Assembly: GCA_003133425.1 (NCBI GenBank)
Contig: PKXI01000239.1
Coordinates: 1 to 31,644 of the forward strand
Direction of reading: 5' to 3'
Length of the DNA stretch: 31,644 nt
DNA from: Acidobacteriaceae bacterium
GTDB taxonomy: Bacteria; Acidobacteriota; Terriglobia; Terriglobales; Acidobacteriaceae
Below are positions 6,076 to 14,256 of the stretch, in pieces. A program made the position numbers and the translations under genes. Position 1 is the stretch's first letter, and every line of letters begins with the position of its first letter. Under the pieces are notes generated by a model. That model did no database searches, was not told where the DNA came from, and saw nothing but the letters and a program-made list of their open reading frames with translations.

Positions 6076-8322
6076 TTACTTTGCGAGCACCAGCGGCGCG
6101 GTCAAACGGATGTCGCGCGACGATGCTCCTGCCTGAATCTCGAACCTGCCGGGCGCTGCTTCCCAGGCCTCCTTTGCCGGGTTCCAATACGAGAGCGCGG
6201 CGCGGTCCAGGGTGAAGCTTACGGTCTGGGTTTCACCCGGCTTTAGTTCGACGCGGTGAAAGCCTTTCAGCTCGTGCACCGGGCGATCGATCTTCGAGTG
6301 GCCGTCATGCACGTAGAGTTCGACCACCTCTGCTCCTGAACGCGTGCCGGTGTTGGTGACCTTCAAACTTACCTCGACTGGTTGATCTGCTGAGACTCGA
6401 TCCGGCGACACGGTCAAGTCACTGTATTGGAATGTCGTATAGCTCAGCCCGAATCCGAAGGGGAACTGCGGCTCAACGTTCTTTGTATCGAAGTAGCGAT
6501 AGCCGACGTAGATTCCTTCAGCGTAATTCACCTTCAGATTTACGCCCGGATAGTTTCCATAAGCAGGCGAGTCTTCCCACTTCTTCGGAAGTGAGACAGG
6601 GAGCTTGCCGGAGGGGTTTGCGTCGCCGAAGAGAATGGACGCGATTGCGTGGCCGCCTTCCTGGCCGCCGTACCACATGTCGAGCAGCGCCGGCGTGTTG
6701 TCGATCCACTTGGTCATCGTGACAGGGTCGCCTGTGTTGATGACGACAACCGTGTGCGGATTCGCCTTTTCCACGGCGTTAATCAGCTCATCCTGCCCGG
6801 CGGGCAGGTCCATCGTCTTCACATCTGCACCTTCGGTTTCGAGCCTGGAGTAGCGGCCCACAACAACCACAGCGACATCCGCGTGTGCCGCGGCTTCTGT
6901 TGCCTCTTTGAGCAGCGAGGCGCGCGCCTCAGGCGTGTCCTGCGTTGGGTCTTCTGTTTCCATTCCAACGCCGAGCGCATACGTCACCTTGATTTTGCTT
7001 CCGGCACGCTCGCGGATTCCATCGAGCGGAGCAATTGAGTATTTGGGCATCACCATTGAGCTGCCGCCGCCACCAGTGCGCGCGACAGCGGCATTGGGAC
7101 CAATGACGGCGATTGAATGAATCTTCGCGGGATCCAGCGGCAACAGCGATCCGGCGTTTTTCAGGAGCACGATGCCTTCCGTTGCTCCCTGGCGTGCCAC
7201 GGCTCTTTGTGCCGGCCTATCCACATAGCCCGTAGCGACATGGGGGTTGTCGAAGAGGCCGCTAACAAAGATCACGTTGAGCAAATGGCTCACATTGGCG
7301 TCCAGCGTGGACTGGCTGATGTACCCGCCCTTGACCTCTGCAAGAACATTTTCGGCCGTCAGCCAACTGCCACTGACTCCACCAACTTTCGCGCCCGGTA
7401 AAGCCAGGGCAGCCGCGGCATCCTTGCCGCCGGGCATCTCCAGGTCAAGGCCGGCATTTACAGCGTTCGCGGTCGAATAGGTGCTGCGCCAGTCGGATAC
7501 AACAAACCCTCTGAAGCCGAATTCCTTGCGTAGAATGTCGTGCAGCAGCGGGGCATTCTGCGAACAATTTTCGCCGTTCACCTTGTTATAAGCGGACATC
7601 ACCGCCCATGCGCCCCCTTCCCGCACCGCGGCCTTGAATGCCGGCAGATAAATCTCATGCAGCGTGCGCGAGTCGATTTGTTCATCGATGAGGCGGCGAT
7701 TGAACTCCTCATTGTTGGCGGCGAAATGCTTGACTGCGGGAATCACTCCCTCGCCCTGCACGCCCTTCACATAGGCCACACCCAGCCGCGACGAAAGATA
7801 CGGGTCCTCGCCGTAACCCTCAAAGTTGCGTCCCCAAAGCGGCTGGCGGTTGATATTCACGGTAGGGCCCAGGATCATGTCGCGACCGAGCGCCTTTACC
7901 TCCTGTGCAATCGCCTGGCCCTCGCGCTGCACCAGTTGCGTGTCCCAGGTGGCCGCCATGGCCACGCCCGCGGGAAAGCTGGTGGTCTGCACCTTCAGCT
8001 TCGATCCCGGCAAGTTGGTAATCGCCGAGCTGCCGGCCCACGACCGCACGCCCATTGGCCCGTCCGCCATTTTGATAGCGGGAATTCCGAGCCTCTCGAT
8101 GGGGGCCGACTCCATCCAGCCGGAACCGGAGAGCATGGTGGCCTTTTCTTCGAGCGTCATGCGGCTCAGCAGGTCGGCCACTCGCTCGTTGGGTGGCAGT
8201 TTCGCATCCATATAGGGTGCGTTCTCCGGCGGGGCTTGTGAGGCGGCTTGAGCGTTAAGAACGGAGGTAAGCGTGCAAGAGGCGAACAGGGCAGAAAGAG
8301 ACAAGATGAATGCGCGACGCAT
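6076..8322 (-). CDS. Secreted glycoside hydrolase family 3 (beta-glucosidase-like)
   Basis: Hydrolyses beta-linked sugars from oligosaccharide ends, probably in the periplasm. The start ATG 8322 has GGAG nine bases upstream and gives a clean signal peptide (about 1-25, MRRAFILSLSALFAS); the frame is open further upstream without a ribosome site. The 748-residue product has the usual layout. The (beta/alpha)8 domain carries KHFAANN (about 198-204) and the nucleophile aspartate in VVSDW (about D277). The alpha/beta sandwich domain contains the loop YSRLETEGADV that supplies acid/base candidates. A fibronectin-III-like C-terminal domain (ELKPGETQTVSF) completes it. Length is normal for BglX-type enzymes. 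The exact sugar specificity cannot be read. It is preceded 94 bases away by a permease gene on the same strand. Confidence 0.92.
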   Translation of the reverse strand: MRRAFILSLSALFASCTLTSVLNAQAASQAPPENAPYMDAKLPPNERVADLLSRMTLEEKATMLSGSGWMESAPIERLGIPAIKMADGPMGVRSWAGSSAITNLPGSKLKVQTTSFPAGVAMAATWDTQLVQREGQAIAQEVKALGRDMILGPTVNINRQPLWGRNFEGYGEDPYLSSRLGVAYVKGVQGEGVIPAVKHFAANNEEFNRRLIDEQIDSRTLHEIYLPAFKAAVREGGAWAVMSAYNKVNGENCSQNAPLLHDILRKEFGFRGFVVSDWRSTYSTANAVNAGLDLEMPGGKDAAAALALPGAKVGGVSGSWLTAENVLAEVKGGYISQSTLDANVSHLLNVIFVSGLFDNPHVATGYVDRPAQRAVARQGATEGIVLLKNAGSLLPLDPAKIHSIAVIGPNAAVARTGGGGSSMVMPKYSIAPLDGIRERAGSKIKVTYALGVGMETEDPTQDTPEARASLLKEATEAAAHADVAVVVVGRYSRLETEGADVKTMDLPAGQDELINAVEKANPHTVVVINTGDPVTMTKWIDNTPALLDMWYGGQEGGHAIASILFGDANPSGKLPVSLPKKWEDSPAYGNYPGVNLKVNYAEGIYVGYRYFDTKNVEPQFPFGFGLSYTTFQYSDLTVSPDRVSADQPVEVSLKVTNTGTRSGAEVVELYVHDGHSKIDRPVHELKGFHRVELKPGETQTVSFTLDRAALSYWNPAKEAWEAAPGRFEIQAGASSRDIRLTAPLVLAK

Positions 8323-8416
8323 TTGCGGTTCTCCGGGAACAGTTTTAGTCCACTTCAGTATTCGCAGGCAATGGTAGCGGATTGTACGACAGTTGGACAA
8401 CGGCGGGTGGGCAACT

Positions 8417-9424
8417 TCAGTCACCATTCAGTTTAAGCGTCGATGAATTTGCGTCTGGTTTGTCAGCCGGTGCGAACAAGAGCCAACCTGCCGCACCGCC
8501 AATGAGAATAAGGCCCAGCCAGGTGCGCGGCTCAATGGATGGCCGGTCGATTGCGATGCCTATGAGAATGGCGATCAGCGGCGTAAGCACAAAACGAGTT
8601 GTCATGCCTGCCGCGGTCATCCGCCGCATGAGCCAGAACAGCAGGCACAGGCTCGGCAATGTAATAGCGACCGACCATGCGAAGTCGGACGCAATCAAGC
8701 GCCAGGTGAGGCCTTCGGTCGCGGCACTCACCGCGACCAAACCTATTGCCGCAGTAGCGCCGGCGATGGCGGCCATTGGCACAAGGTCGATCCCTTGTGA
8801 TTCGCTTGCTGCTCGCACGGCCTTGCAATTGGCTGCGGCCACGCAAGCTGCTGCCACAATTACCGCGGCAAACGCGGCTCCCGCTTGAATTGAAATTGGA
8901 AGATTGTTGGGGAACACACACAGCGTTCCTAGAACAGATGCGAGAGCAGCCATCAGGTCAGTTCTGCTTTGCGATCCGGTTCCACCACCGATATACGGTT
9001 CAAAGACGACGGCAAAGGCTGGCGTCAGCGAGAAGAGAGCAACCCGCGTGAACGCGGAAACCCACTGGTGCGAAATGTAGACAAGCACGGCGGGCGCTAC
9101 AAACAGCCCGAGGCCGATGACAACCGTGGCCCCCAATTGCCGGCCTCGCGGCCACTTTGCGCCGTGCACTACGGTAACCAATGTCGCCACGATGGCCAAC
9201 AGCGCAAACGGGAGTGATTCCCTCTCCATTGGCGGCACGGAGTTGGCGGACGAATCGGGGAACAGATCGGACCGCATTGCTCCCAATGCCAACAGGAAAC
9301 AGAGCAGGAGCAGCGCCGCCAATACGGCCCTGCCACCGCTCGCCCGTATTGGACCATTCGCAGTCACGCATTCGATGAGAACACATCGGCGGCAATCCGC
9401 GCGACGCAAACCACGTGGCAGCAT
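8417..9424 (-). CDS. EamA/DMT-type membrane transporter
   Basis: A hydrophobic protein of about 335 residues with roughly ten membrane spans, as in drug/metabolite exporters of the EamA type (two five-helix halves, here from about LAALLLLCFLLALGA to WLGLILIGGAAGWLLF). The substrate is unknown. The start is uncertain: ATG 9424 is used, but GTG 9460 in the same frame is just as open and neither has a well-spaced ribosome site. It lies upstream of the GH3 gene on the same strand, so co-transcription is possible. It diverges from the efp gene, whose start is about 130 bases away. Confidence 0.7.
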   Translation of the reverse strand: MLPRGLRRADCRRCVLIECVTANGPIRASGGRAVLAALLLLCFLLALGAMRSDLFPDSSANSVPPMERESLPFALLAIVATLVTVVHGAKWPRGRQLGATVVIGLGLFVAPAVLVYISHQWVSAFTRVALFSLTPAFAVVFEPYIGGGTGSQSRTDLMAALASVLGTLCVFPNNLPISIQAGAAFAAVIVAAACVAAANCKAVRAASESQGIDLVPMAAIAGATAAIGLVAVSAATEGLTWRLIASDFAWSVAITLPSLCLLFWLMRRMTAAGMTTRFVLTPLIAILIGIAIDRPSIEPRTWLGLILIGGAAGWLLFAPADKPDANSSTLKLNGD

Positions 9425-9556
9425 TGTGTTGCCCGCAACTCGAGATTCCCCCCTCCTCACTCCCGCTACTGGTTTAAAATGGAGGCAGGGCCAAGGCCAG
9501 AAATCATTGCGCGCTGAGCGCAGATCCGCCGCGGCGGGTAAGGAGCTTTAACTTTT

Positions 9557-10118
9557 ATGGCGATTCCCGCCACTCAAATGCGTCCGGGCATGATCATCAA
9601 GCACAACGACCAGCTCCACCTGGTTTTCAAGGTCGAGCATCGGACCCCCGGCAACCTGCGCGCCTTCATCCAGGCCAAGCTGCGTAACCTCAGAATCGGG
9701 CGCGATGTTCGAACACCGCTTTCGCTCTGCCGACGCCATTGAAAAAGTGGTGGTGGACGAAGTGGACATGGAGTTTCTCTATGCCGACGGCGACGACTAC
9801 TACTTCATGAACCCGGTGGATTACGAGCAGACCGTTCTGAAGGGATCGACGCTCGGCGATGCGGTTGAGTACCTGACGGCGAACCTGCAAATCAAGGTGA
9901 GCTACCACGACGGGCAGGCTGTCGGCATCGAGTTGCCCTCGGCGGTGGAGTTGCAAGTTGTGGAGACCGAGCCCGGACTCAAGTCCGCTACCGCGTCCAG
10001 CGTGACCAAGCCGGCGAAGACGGAGACGGGGCTGGTGGTGCAGGTTCCTTCGTTCATCAACGAAGGCGAGAAGATTCGTGTGGATACGAGTGAAGGGGCT
10101 TACTTGAGCAGAGCATAA
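9557..10118 (+). CDS. Elongation factor P, interrupted by a +1 frameshift
   Basis: EF-P rescues ribosomes stalled on polyproline. The N-terminal domain reads MAIPATQMRPGMIIKH to LRNLRIG in one frame. The rest (MFEHRFRSADAIEKVVVDE to EGAYLSRA) is in the next frame, starting at 9705. Relatives read LRNLRTGAMFEHRF, so one extra base lies in ATCGGGCGCG at about 9695-9704, most easily an added G. Without correction the product stops at 9740-9742 after 61 residues. The tip of domain I is PGN (N33), not the lysine that is modified in E. coli or the arginine that is rhamnosylated in others. The frameshift could be a real mutation, a sequencing error in the GGG run, or (least likely) recoding. A strong terminator follows. 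Confidence 0.85.
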
Positions 10119-10136
10119 GTTCTTCGCATTTGGAAA

Positions 10137-10170
10137 AGAAAAACCACCGCTGATTGGCGGTGGTTTTTTC
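10137..10170 (+). terminator. Intrinsic terminator after efp
   Basis: Stem ACCACCGC / GCGGTGGT with loop TGATTG, followed by TTTTTTC on the plus strand and preceded by an A-run, so it may also act on the minus strand. It ends the efp transcript 20 bases after the stop codon. Confidence 0.85.
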
Positions 10171-10197
10171 TTTGGGGTAAGGAGAGTTCCGTGGGTT

Positions 10198-10240
10198 CCC
10201 ACCCTTTCGCCAGGAAAAAGGCGAAAGGATGGGGCACGGG
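10198..10240. repeat. Hairpin repeat in the efp/serA convergent gap
   Basis: Arms CCTTTCGCC (10203-10211) and GGCGAAAGG (10220-10228) are perfect complements around an A-rich loop. They are flanked by CCCACC and by ATGGGGCACGGGG. The tail matches the one at 238-250, which suggests a dispersed family. In the minus direction it follows the serA stop and could help end that transcript. Confidence 0.45.
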
Positions 10241-10271
10241 GGCTTTCGGTCCTGGCGCTGATGGGGAGGTT

Positions 10272-12101
10272 TTAGAAACCGGCATCCGGCAACTGCACGG
10301 GCCGCGCTTCCAGCAGTGCTTCAATCGTGCCAAGCGCTTCGAGGACGGTCGATGAAACCGGCGCATCCACCTGCACCACCGCCAGCGCCTTTACCGGCTT
10401 GGCTCCGGCGCGTTCGCGGCCTAGCGCAAAGTTGGCGATGTTGACGCCCTGCTGGCCAAGGATAGTGCCAATTTTTCCAATCACGCCCGGAACGTCAAGG
10501 TTGCGGCAGACGAGCAGGTTGCCTTCCAGTGGCGTTTCGATATCGATCGAATCGAACTCGAGCAGGCGCGGCTGTTCACCGTGAATCACGGTCGCACTGG
10601 CGCGGCTGATCCCGTTGGATGTGTGCAACTCGATGGTGAGCACACTGGCAGCGCCGCCGCGATGGGTCTCGGTCTTTTCCTCGTGAATGCGAATGCCGCG
10701 CTCCCCGGCCACTGTGGCCGCGTTGATGCGGTTCACATTTTCCGATCCCTGCAGCAGTCCGGCAATGGCCGCGTTGCGCACGAGTTCGGTTTTGGCGTCG
10801 GCCAGCGTGCCGCCATAAACAAAATTGATTGACTCGATACCGCTTTTGCCGGCCTGGGCGAGAAAGGCGCCGAGCCTTCCGGCCATGTCGATGTAGGGCG
10901 CGAGTATCTTGTATTCCTCGTGGCTCAGCGAAGGCAGATTGACGGCATTCTGGACTACGCCGAGCTTCAAATAATCGCGCACCTGGTGCGCAATCTGAAC
11001 GCCGACTGCCTCCTGCGCTTCGCCCGTGGAGCCGGCGACATGCGGAGTGAGAATCACGTTTTCCAAATCAAAGTACGGCGACTCCCTGGGCGGTTCCACG
11101 GCGAAAACATCGAGCGCCGCGCCGGCCACCTGCCCGCTCTTGAGCGCGGCGACCAGGTCCGCGTCTTCAATCAGCTCGCCACGCGCGCAGTTAATGATGC
11201 GCACGCCCTTCTTCATCTTCGCGAGCGTCTTGGAGTTGATGACGCCAGTTGTCTGCGGAGTAAGACCGACGTGCAGCGTGAGGTAGTCCGACCCGGAGAT
11301 CAGCTCATCGAGCGTGACCAGCTTGATGCCGGCCTCGCGCGCCACGGCAGCCGACACAAACGGATCGCTGCCTAGTATCTCGAGGCCAAAGCCCTTGGCG
11401 CGCTTCGCAACTTCAAGCCCGATCCGTCCCAGACCCAGAATGCCGAGCGTTTTGCCGCGCAGTTCCGCACCTTGCAGGTTTTTCTTTTCCCACTTGCCGG
11501 CGTGCATGGATGCATTGGCCGCGGGGAGCTTGCGCGCCAGCGCCAGCATCAACCCGATGGTGAGCTCGGCCACTGCGACGGCGTTTGCGCCTGGCGTGTT
11601 CATCACAACGATGCCGCGCCGCGTAGCCGCCTCGGCATCGATATTATCGACGCCGACACCAGCCCGGCCAATGACGCGCAGCTTGGGAGCCTTCTCCATG
11701 AGCGCATCGTCTACTTGCACGGCAGAGCGCACCACCAGTGCATCAGCATCGGCCAAGGCTGCAGCCAATCCGTCAGGAAGCTGGTCGTGCGTCTTCACTT
11801 CCCATCCCGGCTCGGCCGCAAACACGGCCAGCGTTGCCGGAGAAACCTTCTCCGCAAGTACGATCTTCATCGTGTCTCCCCTGCCCTTCTGCGTGGTTTC
11901 ATACTGGTCAAAACGGATGCCCTGCTGCTCGCAGAGCAGATCGAACATGCGCACCACTGCCGCATGCGGCTTGCCTTCGCCCCGCTCGTACTTCGTGATG
12001 GAGTTGGCGTGGACGCCCAGCCGCTCCGCCATTTCGTATTGATAAAGATCAAGCTGCTTGCGAGCGATCAGCAGCTTTTCTCCGAAAGTTAGTTCAGCCA
12101 T
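10272..12101 (-). CDS. serA: XRE-type HTH fused to D-3-phosphoglycerate dehydrogenase
   Basis: Catalyses the first step of serine synthesis from 3-phosphoglycerate, using NAD. One open frame from ATG 12101 (GGGAG upstream) encodes 609 residues. Residues 1-77 are an XRE/Cro-like helix-turn-helix (FGEKLLIARKQLDLYQYEMAERLGVHANSITKYERG). From M78 on there is a complete 532-residue SerA: the NAD site GLGRIG (146-151 of the SerA part), catalytic INCARGEL and LTPHVAGS, then the intervening and ACT domains of the long bacterial form. The SerA part keeps its own start (ATG 11870) with a strong AGGGGAG seven bases upstream, so both a fusion and a free enzyme may be made. A class V aminotransferase gene lies upstream on the same strand. 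Confidence 0.9.
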   Translation of the reverse strand: MAELTFGEKLLIARKQLDLYQYEMAERLGVHANSITKYERGEGKPHAAVVRMFDLLCEQQGIRFDQYETTQKGRGDTMKIVLAEKVSPATLAVFAAEPGWEVKTHDQLPDGLAAALADADALVVRSAVQVDDALMEKAPKLRVIGRAGVGVDNIDAEAATRRGIVVMNTPGANAVAVAELTIGLMLALARKLPAANASMHAGKWEKKNLQGAELRGKTLGILGLGRIGLEVAKRAKGFGLEILGSDPFVSAAVAREAGIKLVTLDELISGSDYLTLHVGLTPQTTGVINSKTLAKMKKGVRIINCARGELIEDADLVAALKSGQVAGAALDVFAVEPPRESPYFDLENVILTPHVAGSTGEAQEAVGVQIAHQVRDYLKLGVVQNAVNLPSLSHEEYKILAPYIDMAGRLGAFLAQAGKSGIESINFVYGGTLADAKTELVRNAAIAGLLQGSENVNRINAATVAGERGIRIHEEKTETHRGGAASVLTIELHTSNGISRASATVIHGEQPRLLEFDSIDIETPLEGNLLVCRNLDVPGVIGKIGTILGQQGVNIANFALGRERAGAKPVKALAVVQVDAPVSSTVLEALGTIEALLEARPVQLPDAGF

Positions 12102-12114
12102 GAAAGACAGCTCC

Positions 12115-12253
12115 CAGCTGCTAGCTGCTAGCTTCCAGCTAGGAGCCCGAACTCGAAGGTCTCGCTTCCTCGACCTGGGAATCCGCAAAATCGAAAAACC
12201 ATTTCAACAGCGAACGGACAGGCTAGCAGCTGGAAGCTAGAGGCTAGTAGCTG
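12115..12253. repeat. Facing pair of 7-nt-period arrays between aminotransferase and serA
   Basis: On the plus strand, units CAGCTGC, TAGCTGC, TAGCTTC and CAGCTAG run at exact 7-nt spacing (12115-12142). On the minus strand the same kind of units (CAGCTAC, TAGCCTC, TAGCTTC, CAGCTGC) run at 12253-12226. The two arrays face each other across about 83 bases and can pair as RNA. The right array contains the stop codon (TAG) of the aminotransferase gene. Confidence 0.6.
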
Positions 12254-13409
12254 ATTTTGCGTACACCTGTTGTGCGGCGGCTACTGCCTGGCCGTAAACC
12301 ACCGGCAGTCCGAGCGTGTCCTTGGCGATATGCTCCATAGCGCCGAGAAATGCGATCGTGTCGAGGTAGTCAAAGAAGCCCAGGTGTGCGACGCGGAAGA
12401 TTTTGCCTTGCATCTCTCCCTGGCCGTTGGCGGTGACCAAAGCAAACTTTGCTTTGAGAGCTTTTACAACGTCACCCGAGTTCATGCCCTCAGGCACCGC
12501 GACCGCTGTGGCCGCAGCCGCCGGCGCAGTGGGCGCGAACAGCGTGAAGCCAAGCGACACGAGGCCTGCCCGCGTTGCCTCCGCATTTACCTGCGCGTTG
12601 TCGATGAGCGCGATGCGGCCTTTCTCGAGATCGCCGCCGGCTTGCCCGGCAATGTAATCGAGCGCCGCGCCAAGCCCGGCAATCAGAGCTACTGCCGGCG
12701 TGTATGCGCTCTCGCCCTTGACGGCGTTCTTGCGTTCCTTGCGCAGGTCGAAGTAGTAGCGCGGATTTTTCGACTGCTCCATCGCAGCCCATGCGCGCTC
12801 GCTCACGCTGAGGTAGGCCAGTCCTGGCGGAATCATGACCGCCTTCTGCGAACCGCCGATGAGCACGTCGATTCCCCAGCCATCCACGTCGAAGTGCGTC
12901 GTGCCAAGGCCGGTGATTCCATCGACGACGAGGAGAGACTCGGTGGCCCCGACGATTTTCGCAATCGCTTCAACATCGTGGCGAACCGCGGTGGACGTTT
13001 CTGTGGCCTGCATGTAGACGACGCGATGCTCGGGCTTGATTGCCTTCTTGATCTCGGCCAGGTCGAACGTTTCGCCGTACGGCGCGGACAGCACGTCGAC
13101 TTCGCATCCAAACGCCTTGGCCAGGCCGGTCCAGCGCTCGCCGAATTTTCCGGCGGTGAGAACCAGCACCTTATCGCCCGGCGAGGTGAGGTTCGAGACG
13201 GAAGCTTCCATGGCGCCGGTGCCGGAAGACGACAGCAGGAGCACGTCATTCTTTGTGCCGACAAATACCTTTAGCTGGGCCAGAACCTTCTGGAACAGGG
13301 CGCGAAACTCGGGCGTGCGGTGGTGCATATCCGCCGCGGCCATGGCAAATTGGGCTGCCGGCAACAGCGGAGTTGGGCCGGGGGTAAATAAGCGCGTCTT
13401 CCGAATCAT
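12237..13409 (-). CDS. Class V PLP-dependent aminotransferase (serine/alanine-glyoxylate type)
   Basis: Transfers an amino group among small substrates such as serine, alanine, glyoxylate and pyruvate. The 390-residue protein opens with the family signature FTPGPTPLL. It has SSSGTGAMEA for phosphate binding, D163 in VVDGITGLG and the PLP lysine K189 in GGSQKAV. Start ATG 13409 has GGAG seven bases upstream. It is followed by the HTH-serA gene on the same strand, which places it in serine/glycine metabolism, possibly covering the transamination step after SerA; substrate preference cannot be read from sequence. The last residues (SATSL) and the stop codon are encoded by the intergenic 7-nt repeat, so the tail is recent in origin. 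Confidence 0.85.
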   Translation of the reverse strand: MIRKTRLFTPGPTPLLPAAQFAMAAADMHHRTPEFRALFQKVLAQLKVFVGTKNDVLLLSSSGTGAMEASVSNLTSPGDKVLVLTAGKFGERWTGLAKAFGCEVDVLSAPYGETFDLAEIKKAIKPEHRVVYMQATETSTAVRHDVEAIAKIVGATESLLVVDGITGLGTTHFDVDGWGIDVLIGGSQKAVMIPPGLAYLSVSERAWAAMEQSKNPRYYFDLRKERKNAVKGESAYTPAVALIAGLGAALDYIAGQAGGDLEKGRIALIDNAQVNAEATRAGLVSLGFTLFAPTAPAAAATAVAVPEGMNSGDVVKALKAKFALVTANGQGEMQGKIFRVAHLGFFDYLDTIAFLGAMEHIAKDTLGLPVVYGQAVAAAQQVYAKSATSL

Positions 13410-13461
13410 TTTTTCTCCTCACACGAAGCCAGACGAGAAGGCTGCCGTGCACGACGACAAT

Positions 13462-13491
13462 CACATAATACACACTTTTGTGATTTATGTG
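13462..13491. promoter_or_regulatory. AT-rich dyad between divergent genes
   Basis: Arms CACATAA (13462-13468) and TTATGTG (13485-13491) enclose a smaller CACA/TGTG dyad. The site lies in the 209-bp gap between the divergent aminotransferase and yqeY genes, so it could be a regulator site acting on either. A TACAAT hexamer at 13554-13559 is a possible -10 element for yqeY; no matching -35 is obvious. Confidence 0.3.
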
Positions 13492-13618
13492 GATTTTATG
13501 GCTGTGCAAATCTTCGTTTTCTGGCAATTTCGGCTTTCCTGCCCCAAAGTGGGTACAATTCTCCTTTGGGCGGCTTCATTGGCGCCTGAGAATCCAAGAA
13601 AAGTCAGGCAGGAAACCC

Positions 13619-14101
13619 ATGACCGATGCAGGCGAACTGGAAGCCCATGTAAGCAAACAGGTTGTTACCGCATTGAAGGCCCACGACGCCGTTCGCACCG
13701 GCACACTGCGTCTGATCAAGAACGCGCTCAAGAACAAGGCTATTGAAAAGCGCGAACCGCTGACGCAGGCTGAGTCCGAGCAGGTGCTGGCCACCATGAT
13801 CAAGCAGCGCCGCGACTCGATCGACCAGTTCACCAAGGGCAATCGTCCGGAGCTTGCGGCCATTGAGGCCGCCGAGATCGTTGTCATTGAGGAGTTCCTG
13901 CCGAAGGCGCTGGACGAGGCCGGACTGGCCGGACTGGTGGCCGAAGCGGTTGGCGAGGTGGCTGCATCCACTGGCCGGAAACCCACGCAAAAGGAAATGG
14001 GCCTGGTGATGAAGGCGGTGCAGGCCAAGCTCCAGGCCGGCGGCCTGCGCGCGGAGGGCAGGCTCGTCAGCGAGCTGGTCAAGAAGCAGCTAGCAGGTTA
14101 A
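13619..14101 (+). CDS. GatB/YqeY-domain protein
   Basis: A 160-residue cytoplasmic protein matching the YqeY family, which shares its fold with the tRNA-binding tail of GatB; a role in tRNA-dependent amidation has been suggested but is not proven. Seen here: the N-terminal helical part (LRLIKNALKNKAIEKRE, ATMIKQRRDSIDQF) and the C-terminal part (EEFLPKALDE, RKPTQKEMGLVMKAVQAKL). Start ATG 13619 follows AGGA at good spacing; an upstream in-frame start at 13487 would add a non-homologous leader. It stands alone, divergent from the aminotransferase. Confidence 0.88.
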   Translation: MTDAGELEAHVSKQVVTALKAHDAVRTGTLRLIKNALKNKAIEKREPLTQAESEQVLATMIKQRRDSIDQFTKGNRPELAAIEAAEIVVIEEFLPKALDEAGLAGLVAEAVGEVAASTGRKPTQKEMGLVMKAVQAKLQAGGLRAEGRLVSELVKKQLAG

Positions 14102-14256
14102 CGCCGCATGAATATTCCGCGAGGCGAGTAGACGGCCAAGTGAGAAAAAGCTACTATCTGCAATAGAATGTTGGAGCGACCCCGGCCGGTATCCCGGCGC
14201 CAACTTCATTCCCGCCTTAAGATCTCGTGCCCGCCGATTTCGATCAAGGAGCGTCA

